Assembly: GCF_036010505.1 (NCBI RefSeq)
Contig: NZ_CP108569.1
Location: forward strand, 5,757,001-5,821,000
DNA from: Streptomyces sp. NBC_01197
GTDB lineage: Bacteria; Actinomycetota; Actinomycetes; Streptomycetales; Streptomycetaceae
DNA: 64,000 nucleotides
Direction: 5' to 3'
Under the pieces are notes generated by a model, which did not search any database, was not told where the DNA came from, and saw only the letters and a program-made list of their open reading frames with translations. Shown piece after piece: positions 1 through 8,414 of the stretch (its first letter is position 1; each line of letters opens with the position of its first letter). Position numbers and translations under genes: made by a program.

Positions 1-1219
1 CGCGCCAGTCGTCGGCCCGGTGCAGCAGGTGCTCCATCTCGGCATCGGGGATCTCCTCGTGCCGCCGGATCCGGACCGTGTACCCGGCGCGCTGCACCCG
101 CTTGTACGCCTGGCGCACCGTCCGCATGGCCCGGCCCTCCAGGGTGAACTCCGCGGTGTCCACGATGGCTTCGTCGCCGAACTCCAGCGCGTCGAGGCCG
201 TGCCTGGCGTAGACCGTGCCCGCCTCCTCGCTCGCCCCCATCACCGCGGGCAGCCAGCCGTGCTCGCGCGCCTCGGCCAGCCAGGGCTCGATCGCCCCCG
301 GCCAGGCCTCCGGATCGCCGATCGGATCACCTGAGGCGAGCGAGACCCCGCTCAGCACCCGGTAGGCGACCGCGGCCTTGCCGGTGGGGGACCACACCAC
401 GCTCTTGTCGCGGCGCAGCGCGAAGTAGCCGAGTGAGTCGCGCTCGCCGTGCTTGTCCAGGAGGGCGCGCAGCCGCTCCTCGTCGTCCGGGGTGATCGGG
501 TCGACGGCACGCCGGGAGCGGAAGGCCGCGAAGAGCACCGCGAGCAGCAGCAGGGTGGACATGACGTTGATGAAGACGTCGACCCAGGCGGGGGTCTCGA
601 TGCCCTGGATGCGGGAGTCGTTGGGGACCAGCGAGACCAGCCGCATCGTGCCGTACCGCCAGCGGTCCAGGAACGTCGAACGGTACGTGTCATGGGCCGT
701 GTTGGTGATGGTGACCAGCAGCGAGGCCAGCAGGGAGCAGACCAGCAGCCCTCCCACGGCAACGGTGGCCGCCAGCTTCGGATTGGAGCGGTCGCCCTTG
801 GCGTAGAACTCCCGCCTGCCGGTCAGCAGCGACAGGACGAAGGCTGCGGTCAGCGCCAGCGAGACCCAGTTCTGCGCGTACCTGCGGAACTCCGGGAAGC
901 ACATCGCCAGCACGAGGACCAGCAGGAAGAGTCCGCTCATCACCAGGTTGAGCAGCCAGGCGGCCCGCTTGCGGCGGCGCATGGTGACCGCCAGGAAGAG
1001 GCTGAACGCACCCGATGCGAAGCCCGCGGTGAGCAGATAGGGGGTGAAGAAGTACTCGGTGTTGTGCCGCCGCACATCCTGGCCCAGGGAGACCCAGGCG
1101 GCGCCCAGCAGATTGATGAACGCCACGGCACGCAGATACCAGACGGCGAACGCCGCACAGTGGCGCGACCGGACCGTGGTCAGGGGTGTGCCCCCGGCAG
1201 ATGTACGGACGTCTCCCAT
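1..1219 (-). CDS. MprF/LysX-like membrane protein, DUF2156 lysyltransferase domain (3' part outside window)
   Basis: I translated this by hand from the minus strand: it begins MGDVRTSAGG and stays open to the window edge (about 406 codons visible). Roughly residues 20-180 carry hydrophobic membrane segments with short Arg-rich loops. From about residue 240 a soluble domain begins (PDDEERLRALLDKHGERDSL), followed by FALRRDKSVVW and GVSLASGDPIGDPEAW. These are hallmarks of the phosphatidylglycerol lysyltransferase C-terminal domain (DUF2156), a GNAT-like fold that moves aminoacyl groups from tRNA to lipid. In mycobacteria the homologous domain is fused to a lysyl-tRNA synthetase (LysX). Whether that fusion occurs here cannot be seen, because the end is missing. 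The family is known; the exact substrate is inferred. The start could lie further downstream. Confidence 0.8.
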   Translation of the reverse strand, partial: MGDVRTSAGGTPLTTVRSRHCAAFAVWYLRAVAFINLLGAAWVSLGQDVRRHNTEYFFTPYLLTAGFASGAFSLFLAVTMRRRKRAAWLLNLVMSGLFLLVLVLAMCFPEFRRYAQNWVSLALTAAFVLSLLTGRREFYAKGDRSNPKLAATVAVGGLLVCSLLASLLVTITNTAHDTYRSTFLDRWRYGTMRLVSLVPNDSRIQGIETPAWVDVFINVMSTLLLLAVLFAAFRSRRAVDPITPDDEERLRALLDKHGERDSLGYFALRRDKSVVWSPTGKAAVAYRVLSGVSLASGDPIGDPEAWPGAIEPWLAEAREHGWLPAVMGASEEAGTVYARHGLDALEFGDEAIVDTAEFTLEGRAMRTVRQAYKRVQRAGYTVRIRRHEEIPDAEMEHLLHRADDWR

Positions 1220-1294
1220 GAAACGCGATGATATGGGGCGCCGGGTTTCCTGCCGGGACCTGCTGCGGCCGACGGCAGGCCGCCGACCGCGTTG

Positions 1295-2506
1295 CTACTC
1301 CCCACTGTCTCCCGCTGATGGCCCCGACGCCACCGAAGTCACGTCATTCCCGGCCGCGTTGGGTGTGTTTCCGGCCGGATCAGCCTCGGCGGAGGGGGCT
1401 ACGGCCCCGGTTTCCGCTGAGGTTTCCGAGGCGAGCGCCTCCGCTCCCCCGGCACTGTCCGCCGAACCCTCCGGGAGCTCAGCCGCCAGTGCCGCCGCCG
1501 CCTGCACGAGCGGCAGCGCCAGCAGCGCCCCCGTGCCCTCGCCCACCGTCACCCCGTGGTCGAGCAGCGGGGTGAGCGCCATCCGGTCCAGCGCCTTCGC
1601 CTGGGCCGGTTCACCGCTGACCTGGCCGGCCAGCCAGGATTCGGGGGCGCGGAAGGCGGCCCGCTGGCCCACCAGCGCGCACGCGGCCGAGACCACCCCG
1701 TCGAGGATCACCGGCAGCCGCCGGACCGAGCACTGCAGCAGGAACCCGGTCATCGCGGCCAGATCCGCGCCGCCGACCGCGGCGAGCAGCTCCAGTTGGT
1801 CGCCGAGGACCGGGCGGGCCCGGCGCAGCGCGTCCCTGACCGCCGCGCACTTGCGCATCCAGACGAGATCGTCGATGACCGCTCCGCCACGCCCGGTGAC
1901 GACCGAGGCGTCCGTGCCGCAGAGCGCGGCGATCAGCGTGGACGCGGCCGTGGTGCCGCCGACGCTCAGATCGCCCAGCACGACCAGGCCGGTGCCCGAA
2001 TCGGCCTCCTCGTCCGCGATCGCCATGCCGAGACGTACGGCCTGCTCGGCCTCTTCGACGGTGAGGGCGTCCTCGATGTCGATCCGTCCCGTGCCGCGCC
2101 GCACCCGGTGCCGTACGACCTCGTCCGGCAGCAGCGCCGGGTCGCAGTCGAGGCCGGCGTCGATGATCCGTACCGGCAGCCCGAGCCGGCGGGCCAGCAC
2201 CGCGACCGGGCTCTCCCCGTCGAGCACGGCCCGCACCAGTACATGCGCGCTCTTGGCGGGCCGCGCCGACACACCCCGCTCGGCCACACCGTGATCGCCC
2301 GCGAACAGCACCACGCGGACGTTGTCGACCGGCCTGACCGGCACCGCGGACTGCGCCGCCGAGAGCCACTCACCCAGCTCGTCGAGCCGGCCGAGCGCGC
2401 CGGGCGGGACGGCCAGCCGCTCCCGGCGTTCCTCGGCTTCGCGCCGTACGCCGCTGTCGGGGCGTTCGATCAGATCGGAGAAGTCGTCGAGATTCAGCGA
2501 GCTCAT
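1295..2506 (-). CDS. cobT: Nicotinate-nucleotide--dimethylbenzimidazole phosphoribosyltransferase
   Basis: CobT transfers phosphoribose from nicotinate mononucleotide to dimethylbenzimidazole to make alpha-ribazole phosphate, the lower ligand of cobalamin. The 403-residue product from ATG (MSSLNLDDF) contains the family landmarks LFAGDHGVAERGVSA, GDLSVGGTTAAS, and the catalytic-glutamate segment VGEGTGALLALPLVQAA. Upstream in-frame codons are Arg-rich and read into intergenic DNA, so I reject the longer frame. The last 50 or so residues form an Ala/Ser/Glu-rich tail (ending SVASGPSAGDSGE) beyond the usual enzyme. It lies 86 bases downstream of the cobU fusion on the same strand, so the two probably form one cobalamin assembly operon. 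Confidence 0.93.
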   Translation of the reverse strand: MSSLNLDDFSDLIERPDSGVRREAEERRERLAVPPGALGRLDELGEWLSAAQSAVPVRPVDNVRVVLFAGDHGVAERGVSARPAKSAHVLVRAVLDGESPVAVLARRLGLPVRIIDAGLDCDPALLPDEVVRHRVRRGTGRIDIEDALTVEEAEQAVRLGMAIADEEADSGTGLVVLGDLSVGGTTAASTLIAALCGTDASVVTGRGGAVIDDLVWMRKCAAVRDALRRARPVLGDQLELLAAVGGADLAAMTGFLLQCSVRRLPVILDGVVSAACALVGQRAAFRAPESWLAGQVSGEPAQAKALDRMALTPLLDHGVTVGEGTGALLALPLVQAAAALAAELPEGSADSAGGAEALASETSAETGAVAPSAEADPAGNTPNAAGNDVTSVASGPSAGDSGE

Positions 2507-2592
2507 TCGCCGAACAGTACCGGCAGCCCTCCCCGGCGGGACGCCGCGCGGCCCATACCTCCCTCTGTGCGCCGATTGCCGGGGCCGCGCTG

Positions 2593-3798
2593 TCAGCCGC
2601 GCAGCACGACCGCCTGCCCGGCGACGACCAGGAGAACGTGCTCGCACTCGGCGGCGAACGCCGCGTTCAGCCGCCCGAGTTCGTCCCGGAAGCGCCGCCC
2701 GGACGCGGTCGCGGGCACCACACCCGAGCCCACCTCGTTACTGACGGCGACGACCATGCGCCCGGTGGCCCTGACCGCGGCGACCAGCTCGCTCACCCGC
2801 GCGTGCAGTGCCCGTTCGCCGCCGTCCGTCCACCGCTCGTCGTCCCAGGCACCCACCCGGTCCATCGCGTCGGTCAGCCACAGCGACAGGCAGTCGATCA
2901 GCAGCGGCGGCCCGTCGTGCTCCGCCAGCAGCGGCAGCAGCTCGCAGGTCTCCTCGGTCCGCCAGGATCCCGGCCTGCGCTCACGGTGCAGCCCCACCCG
3001 GGACGCCCACTCGGCGTCGCCTTCGCGGCTGCCGCCCGTCGCCACGTACACGACCCCGGGGAACCCCTCCAGACGCCGTTCGGCTTCCACGGACTTCCCC
3101 GAGCGGGCCCCGCCGAGCACCAGCGTGCGGCGCGGCAGGTCGGGCACCGCGTGGTACTCGCCGACGATCAGCGTCGTCCCGTCCGGTACCGCCCGCGCCC
3201 CCGCTGCGGCCAGCCGTCGCGCCAGCTCGGGACCGGGCGGCACCTCGTGGCCGAGATGGACGGCCAGCACATCGGTGGTGGCACCGACGGCCCCGGCCGC
3301 CCGCAGCCTGGCCAGCGCGTCCGGGCGTCCGACCACGTCGGCCAGCACCATCTCGTAGGGGGCCGGGCCGTCGTCCGGGAACCCGGCCGGTGAGGCGCCG
3401 GGCGGCAGGTACAGCAGCCGCTCGCCCTCCGGGGACGTCACCTCGTACCCGGTACCGGGGGAGTCCATCGCGACCGCCCGCACCCGGTGCCCGCTGATCA
3501 GCGTCAGCACGCGCCCGTCGGCCACCCGGCCGGCCTGCGGCAGCCCGGCCGGCAGCTCCACCGGGGGCCCGTCGTGCGGATGGGTGAGCAGCACCTGGCG
3601 TACGCCGGCCAGCGAGTGCCCGGCGCGTGCGGCGGCCAGTGCGGCCCCCGGAGTGAGGTCGAGCAGCAGTACGCCGTCGACGAGCAGCGCGGTCGCCGCC
3701 CGTGCCCGGTCGCCCCGGGCGGCGGCACAGACGGCGCAGGGACAGTCGGGACGGGGCAGCCCGTCGGGGGCACCGGTGCCGAGGAGAGTGAGTTCCAC
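2593..3798 (-). CDS. cobU: PhnP-like metallo-beta-lactamase domain fused to adenosylcobinamide kinase/guanylyltransferase (CobU)
   Basis: This is a 401-residue two-domain protein. Residues 1-215 resemble a PhnP-type metallo-beta-lactamase fold: opening MELTLLGTGA, cysteine cluster DCPCAVC, and an HPHD metal motif at 73-76 that is followed by GPP rather than the usual histidine, so the site looks partly degenerate. Residues 223-401 are CobU. They contain the P-loop GGARSGKS at 229-236, VVYVATGGSREGDAEW, LLIDCLSLWL and VAVSNEVGSGVVP. CobU phosphorylates adenosylcobinamide and adds GMP to form the nucleotide-loop donor. From family knowledge, this fusion is the common arrangement in Streptomyces. 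What the N-terminal domain does is unknown; a phosphoesterase acting on a cobalamin intermediate is a guess. Confidence 0.9.
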   Translation of the reverse strand: MELTLLGTGAPDGLPRPDCPCAVCAAARGDRARAATALLVDGVLLLDLTPGAALAAARAGHSLAGVRQVLLTHPHDGPPVELPAGLPQAGRVADGRVLTLISGHRVRAVAMDSPGTGYEVTSPEGERLLYLPPGASPAGFPDDGPAPYEMVLADVVGRPDALARLRAAGAVGATTDVLAVHLGHEVPPGPELARRLAAAGARAVPDGTTLIVGEYHAVPDLPRRTLVLGGARSGKSVEAERRLEGFPGVVYVATGGSREGDAEWASRVGLHRERRPGSWRTEETCELLPLLAEHDGPPLLIDCLSLWLTDAMDRVGAWDDERWTDGGERALHARVSELVAAVRATGRMVVAVSNEVGSGVVPATASGRRFRDELGRLNAAFAAECEHVLLVVAGQAVVLRG

Positions 3799-3948
3799 AG
3801 GAAGATCCTCCCGCGCGGCCGCTCGCGGTGCTCGCCCGGCTACGCTGCCAGCAGGCTGTGAACCCGCCGGGGAGACCCGTACGGGATCCCGGCCGGCCGA
3901 ATACAGCGTGGCAGCAGTGTGTCATCCAGTGGCATCCAGGAGGCGGAC

Positions 3949-4191
3949 ATGGCATGGACGTGGCGGTTCGAGAAGTCCGACGGTACGGAGACCCAGCCGG
4001 CGGTGGCGCCCGATGAGTTCACCACGCAGGGCGACGCGGAGTCCTGGGTCGGCGAGGTGTGGAAGGAGCTCGCCGACGGCGGCGCCGACCAGGTGACGCT
4101 CTTCGAGGACGCGACGAAGATCTACGGTCCGATGAGCCTGCACCCCAAGGAGACGGCGGACGGCGCGGACGCGGCCGGTCCGGAGGACTGA
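3949..4191 (+). CDS. Small conserved protein of unknown function
   Basis: This is an 80-residue acidic protein beginning MAWTWRFEKSDGTETQ. The start is fixed by an AGGAGG ribosome site six bases upstream of the ATG; the in-frame extension to 3919 lacks such a site. It has no signal peptide, membrane segment or known motif. The middle (SWVGEVWKELADGGADQVTLFED) looks like a compact alpha/beta domain, and the last 15 residues are a low-complexity acidic tail. It stands alone, divergent from the cobU fusion and convergent with the HtrA-type protease gene. I do not recognise a function, and propose none. Confidence 0.75.
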   Translation: MAWTWRFEKSDGTETQPAVAPDEFTTQGDAESWVGEVWKELADGGADQVTLFEDATKIYGPMSLHPKETADGADAAGPED

Positions 4192-4285
4192 GACCCCGTT
4201 CCGGCGGCGGCGAGGGGCGGCGCCCGCACGGGCACCGTCCGTCACCGCCGCGCGGTGCTGTTCCCGACCGGCCGCCGCCCCGGCC

Positions 4286-5401
4286 CTACATCGTGCCGAG
4301 GGTGACCTCGGCCGTCTTCACGCTGCTGCCGCGCTCGTAGCCGACCTTGACCTTCTGCCCGGGCTTGTGCGAGGCGAGTACCTCGGAGAGCGCCGTCAGC
4401 GACGTGACCGGGGTGGAGCCCACCCGGGTGACGATGTCCCCGGTCCGCAGCCCGGCGGCGCCCGCCGCGCCGCCCTTCGTCAGGGCGACCACCGCGACCC
4501 CCGCGGGCTGGAAATTGGCGCCCACGACGGTGCGGCCGGTGATACCCAGGGCGGCCCGGCCCGAGTTGGAGACCTTGCCGTTCTTGATGATCTGGCCCGC
4601 GATGTTGGTCACCATCGACGCCGGGATGGCGAATCCGATGCCGGGTGCGGCGCCGCTGCCCAGCTGCGGGTCGGTCGCCGCCAGCGTGGGGATGCCGATG
4701 ACCTTCCCGTCCAGGCCGACCAGCGCGCCCCCGCTGTTGCCGGGGTTGATCGCGGCTGAGGTCTGCACCATGTTCCCGATGGTGGCCCCGGTGCCGCCGC
4801 CCGAGCTGCCCTCACTGACGGTGCGTCCGGTGGCGGAGACGATCCCCTGGGTGACGCTGCTGGAGAGCCCGAGGGGCGAGCCCAGCGCGAGCACGATCGT
4901 CCCCATGTCGACCTTGGACGACTGGCTGAAGGAGGCGGCCTTCAGCCCGGAGGGGACCTTGTCGAGCTTGATGACCGCCAGATCCTGTGCGGGGTAGCTG
5001 GAGACGAGCCGGGCGTGCAACTGGCCGCCGCCGGTGGCCGATGTGACCTTGAACTGCTTGGCCTTGCCGACCACATGGGCGTTGGTGACGATGTCGCCCT
5101 TGCCGTCGTAGACGATGCCCGAGCCGAGGTCGTTGCCCGACTCGATCTGGACGACCGAGGGCAGGACGTTCTTGATCACCTGCTCGTAGTTGCTCTGCAG
5201 GGCGTCCCCGCCGTCGGTGGCGGCGGAGTCGGCGGCCGCCGACGGGGACGCCGAAGGACCGGAGCCGGCGGCGGGGCCGGACGAGAAACCGGAACCTGAG
5301 CAGCCGCCGATCAGGGCGACGCCACAGATTCCTGCGGTCAGCGGCAGCAGCAGCCGGTGCGCGCGGCTACGGACACGGCCACGGGTACGGGAGGAATCCA
5401 T
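4286..5401 (-). CDS. HtrA/DegP-like S1C serine protease lipoprotein with PDZ domain
   Basis: This 371-residue envelope quality-control protease has the trypsin-like triad visible as His109 (TNAHVVG), Asp140 (QDLAVIKLD) and Ser223 (NPGNSGGALVG). A PDZ domain follows from about residue 275 (LRTGDIVTRVGSTPVTSLTAL). The N-terminus is a lipoprotein signal with Arg-rich start, hydrophobic core and lipobox LIGGC (Cys34). A Ser/Ala/Pro-rich linker then leads to the protease domain, so the enzyme should be anchored on the outer face of the membrane. The length is typical of actinobacterial PepD/HtrA paralogues. The gene is monocistronic, converging on the small gene ending at 4191. Confidence 0.92.
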   Translation of the reverse strand: MDSSRTRGRVRSRAHRLLLPLTAGICGVALIGGCSGSGFSSGPAAGSGPSASPSAAADSAATDGGDALQSNYEQVIKNVLPSVVQIESGNDLGSGIVYDGKGDIVTNAHVVGKAKQFKVTSATGGGQLHARLVSSYPAQDLAVIKLDKVPSGLKAASFSQSSKVDMGTIVLALGSPLGLSSSVTQGIVSATGRTVSEGSSGGGTGATIGNMVQTSAAINPGNSGGALVGLDGKVIGIPTLAATDPQLGSGAAPGIGFAIPASMVTNIAGQIIKNGKVSNSGRAALGITGRTVVGANFQPAGVAVVALTKGGAAGAAGLRTGDIVTRVGSTPVTSLTALSEVLASHKPGQKVKVGYERGSSVKTAEVTLGTM

Positions 5402-5502
5402 GTCCGTAGTGTCGCTTTTGGCAAGTGGGGTCTGCCTGCGGTGCGCCGCCGATCAGGGGAAGACCGGGGCGGAAGACCCAGCCAGGAGGACGCAGCTGGG
5501 CG

Positions 5503-6300
5503 TCAGCCCCGTACACCGCACAGATGAAGCAGCGCTGCGACGTTCTTGTACGGCTCGGTCCGCCCGGCGCGGTCCTCGGCCGCCAGCAGCTGGTCCAGCT
5601 CAAGGGCGGACGGCAGCTCCTCGTCGTTGCCCACGTTGTCCGTGAAGACCCGCACCCCGTACCAGGCATGCAGGGGGGCGGCGATCCCGGCCAGCGTGGC
5701 GGTGACCGCTTCGAGCCGGTCGGCGCGTGCGGTCAGGCCGAGCCGGTTGGTGTACGTGTCGCTGTCGAAGGCGGCCAGCGCGCCCGGCCAGTCACCGGCC
5801 AATCCCGGCCGCATGGCGAGCGCGTCGGCGTTCCGTACGAGCAGCGAGAGCAGTCCGCCGGGTGCCAGCATCCTGGCCAGACCGGCCAGCATCGCGTCCG
5901 GCTCATCGGCGTACATCAGGACGCCGTGGCAGAGCACCACGTCGAAACTGCCGGGGAGGAAGTGCGCACCGGTCTCCCGGCCGTCCCCGTCCATCAGCCG
6001 CATCCGCTCACGGATGCCCTCGGGCTCGGTGGCCAGCGCGTCACGGGCCACCTTGAGCATCGCCGGGTCGGACTCCAGGCCGGTCAGGGTGTGCCCGGCG
6101 CGGGCCAGCCGCAGGGCCTGGGTGCCCTGCCCGATTCCGACGTCGAGGATCCGCAGCCGCTGCCCCACCGGAAAACGCGCCGCGAGCTGTTCGTCGAGCT
6201 GACGCGCGACGAGCTCCTGGCGGACGGTGTTGCGCAGGCCTCCCAGCCCCTTCAGCCATGCGGCCGAAGCGCCGTCGAACCCCGAGGCGCCCGTGCTCAG
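5503..6300 (-). CDS. SAM-dependent class I methyltransferase, probable CTG start
   Basis: This is a 265-residue cytosolic methyltransferase. Its SAM-binding motif I is ILDVGIGQGTQ, with the acidic ligand following in LTGLESDP; FDVVLCHGVLMY is motif IV and LAPGGLLSLLVRN the post-motif. It resembles SmtA/CmoM-like enzymes acting on tRNA or small molecules, but the substrate is not deducible. The reading frame continues upstream inside the DUF3043 gene with no plausible ATG/GTG. The most economical start is CTG at 6300 (CTG AGC ACG GGC), which overlaps the upstream TGA by four bases (CTGA) and has a GGAG about nine bases ahead. That geometry mirrors the ATGA coupling common in this genome. A longer product beginning at 6579 is the alternative, but it would need a 93-residue Arg/Ala-rich shadow extension. 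Confidence 0.82.
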   Translation of the reverse strand: MSTGASGFDGASAAWLKGLGGLRNTVRQELVARQLDEQLAARFPVGQRLRILDVGIGQGTQALRLARAGHTLTGLESDPAMLKVARDALATEPEGIRERMRLMDGDGRETGAHFLPGSFDVVLCHGVLMYADEPDAMLAGLARMLAPGGLLSLLVRNADALAMRPGLAGDWPGALAAFDSDTYTNRLGLTARADRLEAVTATLAGIAAPLHAWYGVRVFTDNVGNDEELPSALELDQLLAAEDRAGRTEPYKNVAALLHLCGVRG

Positions 6301-6893
6301 GGCCGCTCTCCGCGCTTGACCTGCGGCTTCGGCAGCCGCATCCGGCGCATCTGGAGCGTGCGCATCAGGCCGTAGGCCAGGGCGCCGCCCTTGGGCTCGT
6401 TCGGGAAGCGCTCGTTCATCTGCTTCCTCATCCGGAACCAGATTCCGGCCGAGTCGATGATGATCAGCACGATCACGATGAGCCAGAGCAGCAGCGCGAT
6501 GCTCTGGATGCCGGGTACCTGGATGACGCTCAGTACCAGGATGACGACGGCGAGCGGCAGGAAGAACTCGGCGAGGCACCAGCGCGAGTCCACGTAGTCC
6601 CGCGCGAAGCGGCGGACCGGGCCCTTGTCCCGGGCCGGCAGATAACGCTCGTCGCCGCTGGCGAGAGCCTCACGCTGCTTCGCCATGTCCGCACGGCGGG
6701 CCTCGCGCTGACGCTTGGAGGCCTCCTTGCGGTCGGTCGTGGGAGTGACCGCGCGGCGTCGCTGGGACTGCGCATCATTCCGCTTGGGAGTGGGGCGACC
6801 TTTGGGGGCCTGCGGGTCGCGGGGCTGCTTGGAGAGGTCCGGCGTCACCTTGGAGGTGCGGACCTTCTCTTCATTGGCGCGGCTTCGGAACAC
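6297..6893 (-). CDS. DUF3043 membrane protein
   Basis: This is a 198-residue protein if it starts at GTG 6893 (VFRSRANEEK); a TTG three codons upstream is also possible. The N-terminal half is very basic (KQPRDPQAPKGRPTPKRND, then RRRA and RQREAR stretches). Two closely spaced transmembrane helices follow (WCLAEFFLPLAVVILVLSVI and IALLLWLIVIVLIIIDSA). It then ends in a short basic tail (PKPQVKRGERP). This is the actinobacterial DUF3043 family, function unknown. It sits divergent from pspA and translationally coupled to the methyltransferase. A membrane-stress link is inferred from location only. Confidence 0.87.
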   Translation of the reverse strand: MFRSRANEEKVRTSKVTPDLSKQPRDPQAPKGRPTPKRNDAQSQRRRAVTPTTDRKEASKRQREARRADMAKQREALASGDERYLPARDKGPVRRFARDYVDSRWCLAEFFLPLAVVILVLSVIQVPGIQSIALLLWLIVIVLIIIDSAGIWFRMRKQMNERFPNEPKGGALAYGLMRTLQMRRMRLPKPQVKRGERP

Positions 6894-7173
6894 AAAACCC
6901 AAGGGTACGGGGTGCGGTGCGGGGCGCCAGGACCGAGGGGGAACGATCCCGCAACGGTCTGCAGGGGCCGGGAGCCGCCCTGTACTGGTTCCGCCGGTTC
7001 TGCTGGGGCTTTCCCCGGGGTGCTCCTACTCCCTGCGCGGGAGTGGAACCGCCTCAGCTCGTCCTGGAGGAGGAGCGCATCCGCTCCCGAACAGTGCGGT
7101 AATGGATGTAGGCCCCGTAGTGTGGGTTCAAGTGCTGGAGCTGAAGTCCGTCAGAAGGGGGCGCGCGAAGCCC

Positions 7174-7953
7174 ATGAGCGGTGTCATGAAGCGTATGGGA
7201 ATGATCTTCCGCGCGAAGGCCAACAAGGCCCTGGACCGGGCCGAGGATCCGCGCGAGACCCTTGATTACTCGTACCAGAAGCAGCTCGAACTGCTTCAGA
7301 AGGTACGCCGTGGGGTCGCCGACGTGGCGACCTCGCGCAAGCGTCTCGAACTGCAGCTGAACCAGCTGCAGGGGCAGTCCACCAAGCTGGAGGACCAGGG
7401 ACGCAAGGCCCTCGCGCTGGGCCGAGAGGACCTGGCCCGGGAGGCGCTGTCGCGCCGTGCGGCGCTGCAGCAGCAGGTCACCGACCTGGAGACGCAGCAC
7501 CAGACGCTGCAGGGCGAGGAGGAGAAGCTCACTCTCGCCGCCCAGCGTCTGCAGGCCAAGGTCGACGCCTTCCGTACGAAGAAGGAGACCATCAAGGCCA
7601 CCTACACGGCGGCCCAGGCGCAGACCCGGATCGCCGAGTCCTTCTCGGGCATCTCCGAGGAGATGGGCGACGTCGGCCAGGCCATCGCGCGGGCCGAGGA
7701 CAAGACGGCCCAGCTGCAGGCCAGGGCGGGTGCGATCGACGAGCTGCTCGCATCGGGCGCTCTGGACGACCAGTCCGGCATGGGCAAGGACGACATCTCC
7801 GCCGAGCTGGACCGGATCTCCGGTGGTACGGATGTGGAGCTGGAACTGCAGCGCATGAAGGCCGAGCTGGCAGGCGGGTCCTCCGCGTCCCAGCAGGCCA
7901 TCGAAGGCAGTGAGCCGCAGGACAGGCCCCATCCGAATCTGGACAAGCAGTAG
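7174..7953 (+). CDS. pspA: PspA/IM30 (phage shock protein A) family protein
   Basis: This 259-residue protein from ATG (MSGVMKRMGMIF) is almost entirely coiled coil. It begins with an amphipathic helix (IFRAKANKALDRAEDP), then LDYSYQKQLELLQKVRRGVADVATSRKRLE and long Gln/Glu/Lys-rich helices to about residue 190. A tail follows with SGGTDVELELQRMKAEL. PspA/IM30 proteins form ESCRT-III-like oligomers that protect stressed membranes; the helix-0 residues bind lipid. The gene is nine bases upstream of the PspA-associated gene and divergent from DUF3043, with a 280-base intergenic region that must hold both promoters. Confidence 0.95.
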   Translation: MSGVMKRMGMIFRAKANKALDRAEDPRETLDYSYQKQLELLQKVRRGVADVATSRKRLELQLNQLQGQSTKLEDQGRKALALGREDLAREALSRRAALQQQVTDLETQHQTLQGEEEKLTLAAQRLQAKVDAFRTKKETIKATYTAAQAQTRIAESFSGISEEMGDVGQAIARAEDKTAQLQARAGAIDELLASGALDDQSGMGKDDISAELDRISGGTDVELELQRMKAELAGGSSASQQAIEGSEPQDRPHPNLDKQ

Positions 7954-7962
7954 GGACGCGTC

Positions 7963-8241
7963 ATGATCGTACGGATCATGGGTGAAGGTCAGATGGAGCT
8001 GGCCGACAGCCACCTCACGGAGCTCAACAAGCTGGACGACGACCTGCTCGTCGAGGTGCAGGGCGGCGACGAAGCAGGTTTCCGTCGCACACTCCACGCC
8101 CTGCTCGACAAGGTCCGGGACCTGGGAACGCCGCTCCCTGACGACTCCCTGGCCCCATCCGAGCTGATCCTGCCGCCCGCCGAAGCGACCCTGGCGGACG
8201 TCAGGGACATGCTCAACGACGACGGTCTGATCCCGGGCTGA
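7963..8241 (+). CDS. PspA-associated small protein (PspAA family)
   Basis: This is a 92-residue acidic protein starting MIVRIMGEGQMELAD. It has the PspAA pattern: a beta-rich beginning, then LNKLDDDLLVEVQGGDEAGFRRTLHALLDKVRDLG, and the closing motif LADVRDMLNDDGLIPG. In actinobacteria it is encoded directly after pspA and is regarded as its partner in envelope-stress protection; its biochemical role is unresolved. The nine-base gap to pspA implies one transcript. A strong stem-loop follows at 8286-8340. Confidence 0.92.
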   Translation: MIVRIMGEGQMELADSHLTELNKLDDDLLVEVQGGDEAGFRRTLHALLDKVRDLGTPLPDDSLAPSELILPPAEATLADVRDMLNDDGLIPG

Positions 8242-8285
8242 GCCGCTCCACGGCCCGTCCGGACTCCTCCGGCGACTTTCCGTCC

Positions 8286-8340
8286 GGCGCCCCGTCCCGT
8301 TCCGCCCCTCCAGTCGGGGGACGGAACAGGGCGGGGCGCC
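8286..8340. terminator. Long stem-loop after the pspA operon
   Basis: GGCGCCCCGTCCCGTTCCG at 8286-8304 pairs with the complementary arm ending at 8340, with one wobble and one mismatch over 19 pairs. There is no clear T tract, as usual in high-GC actinobacteria. A second small hairpin (GTGCTGTC/GACAGCAC) lies just downstream. It probably ends the pspA transcript before the histidine kinase gene. Confidence 0.65.
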
Positions 8341-8414
8341 GTGCTGTCCGGCGGAGACAGCACGCGCCGCTGGGCGGCCCGACCACGCTGCGGCACGCCG
8401 TACCGTTGCTCGAC

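Noticed and set aside
449..1231. Plus-strand open frame opposite the lysyltransferase-like gene
   Set aside because: Gln/Arg/Gly-rich shadow; the minus strand codes a recognisable membrane plus DUF2156 protein.
5503..6579. Long version of the methyltransferase starting at 6579
   Set aside because: The extra 93 residues are Arg/Ala/Pro-rich and lie entirely within the DUF3043 gene in another frame.
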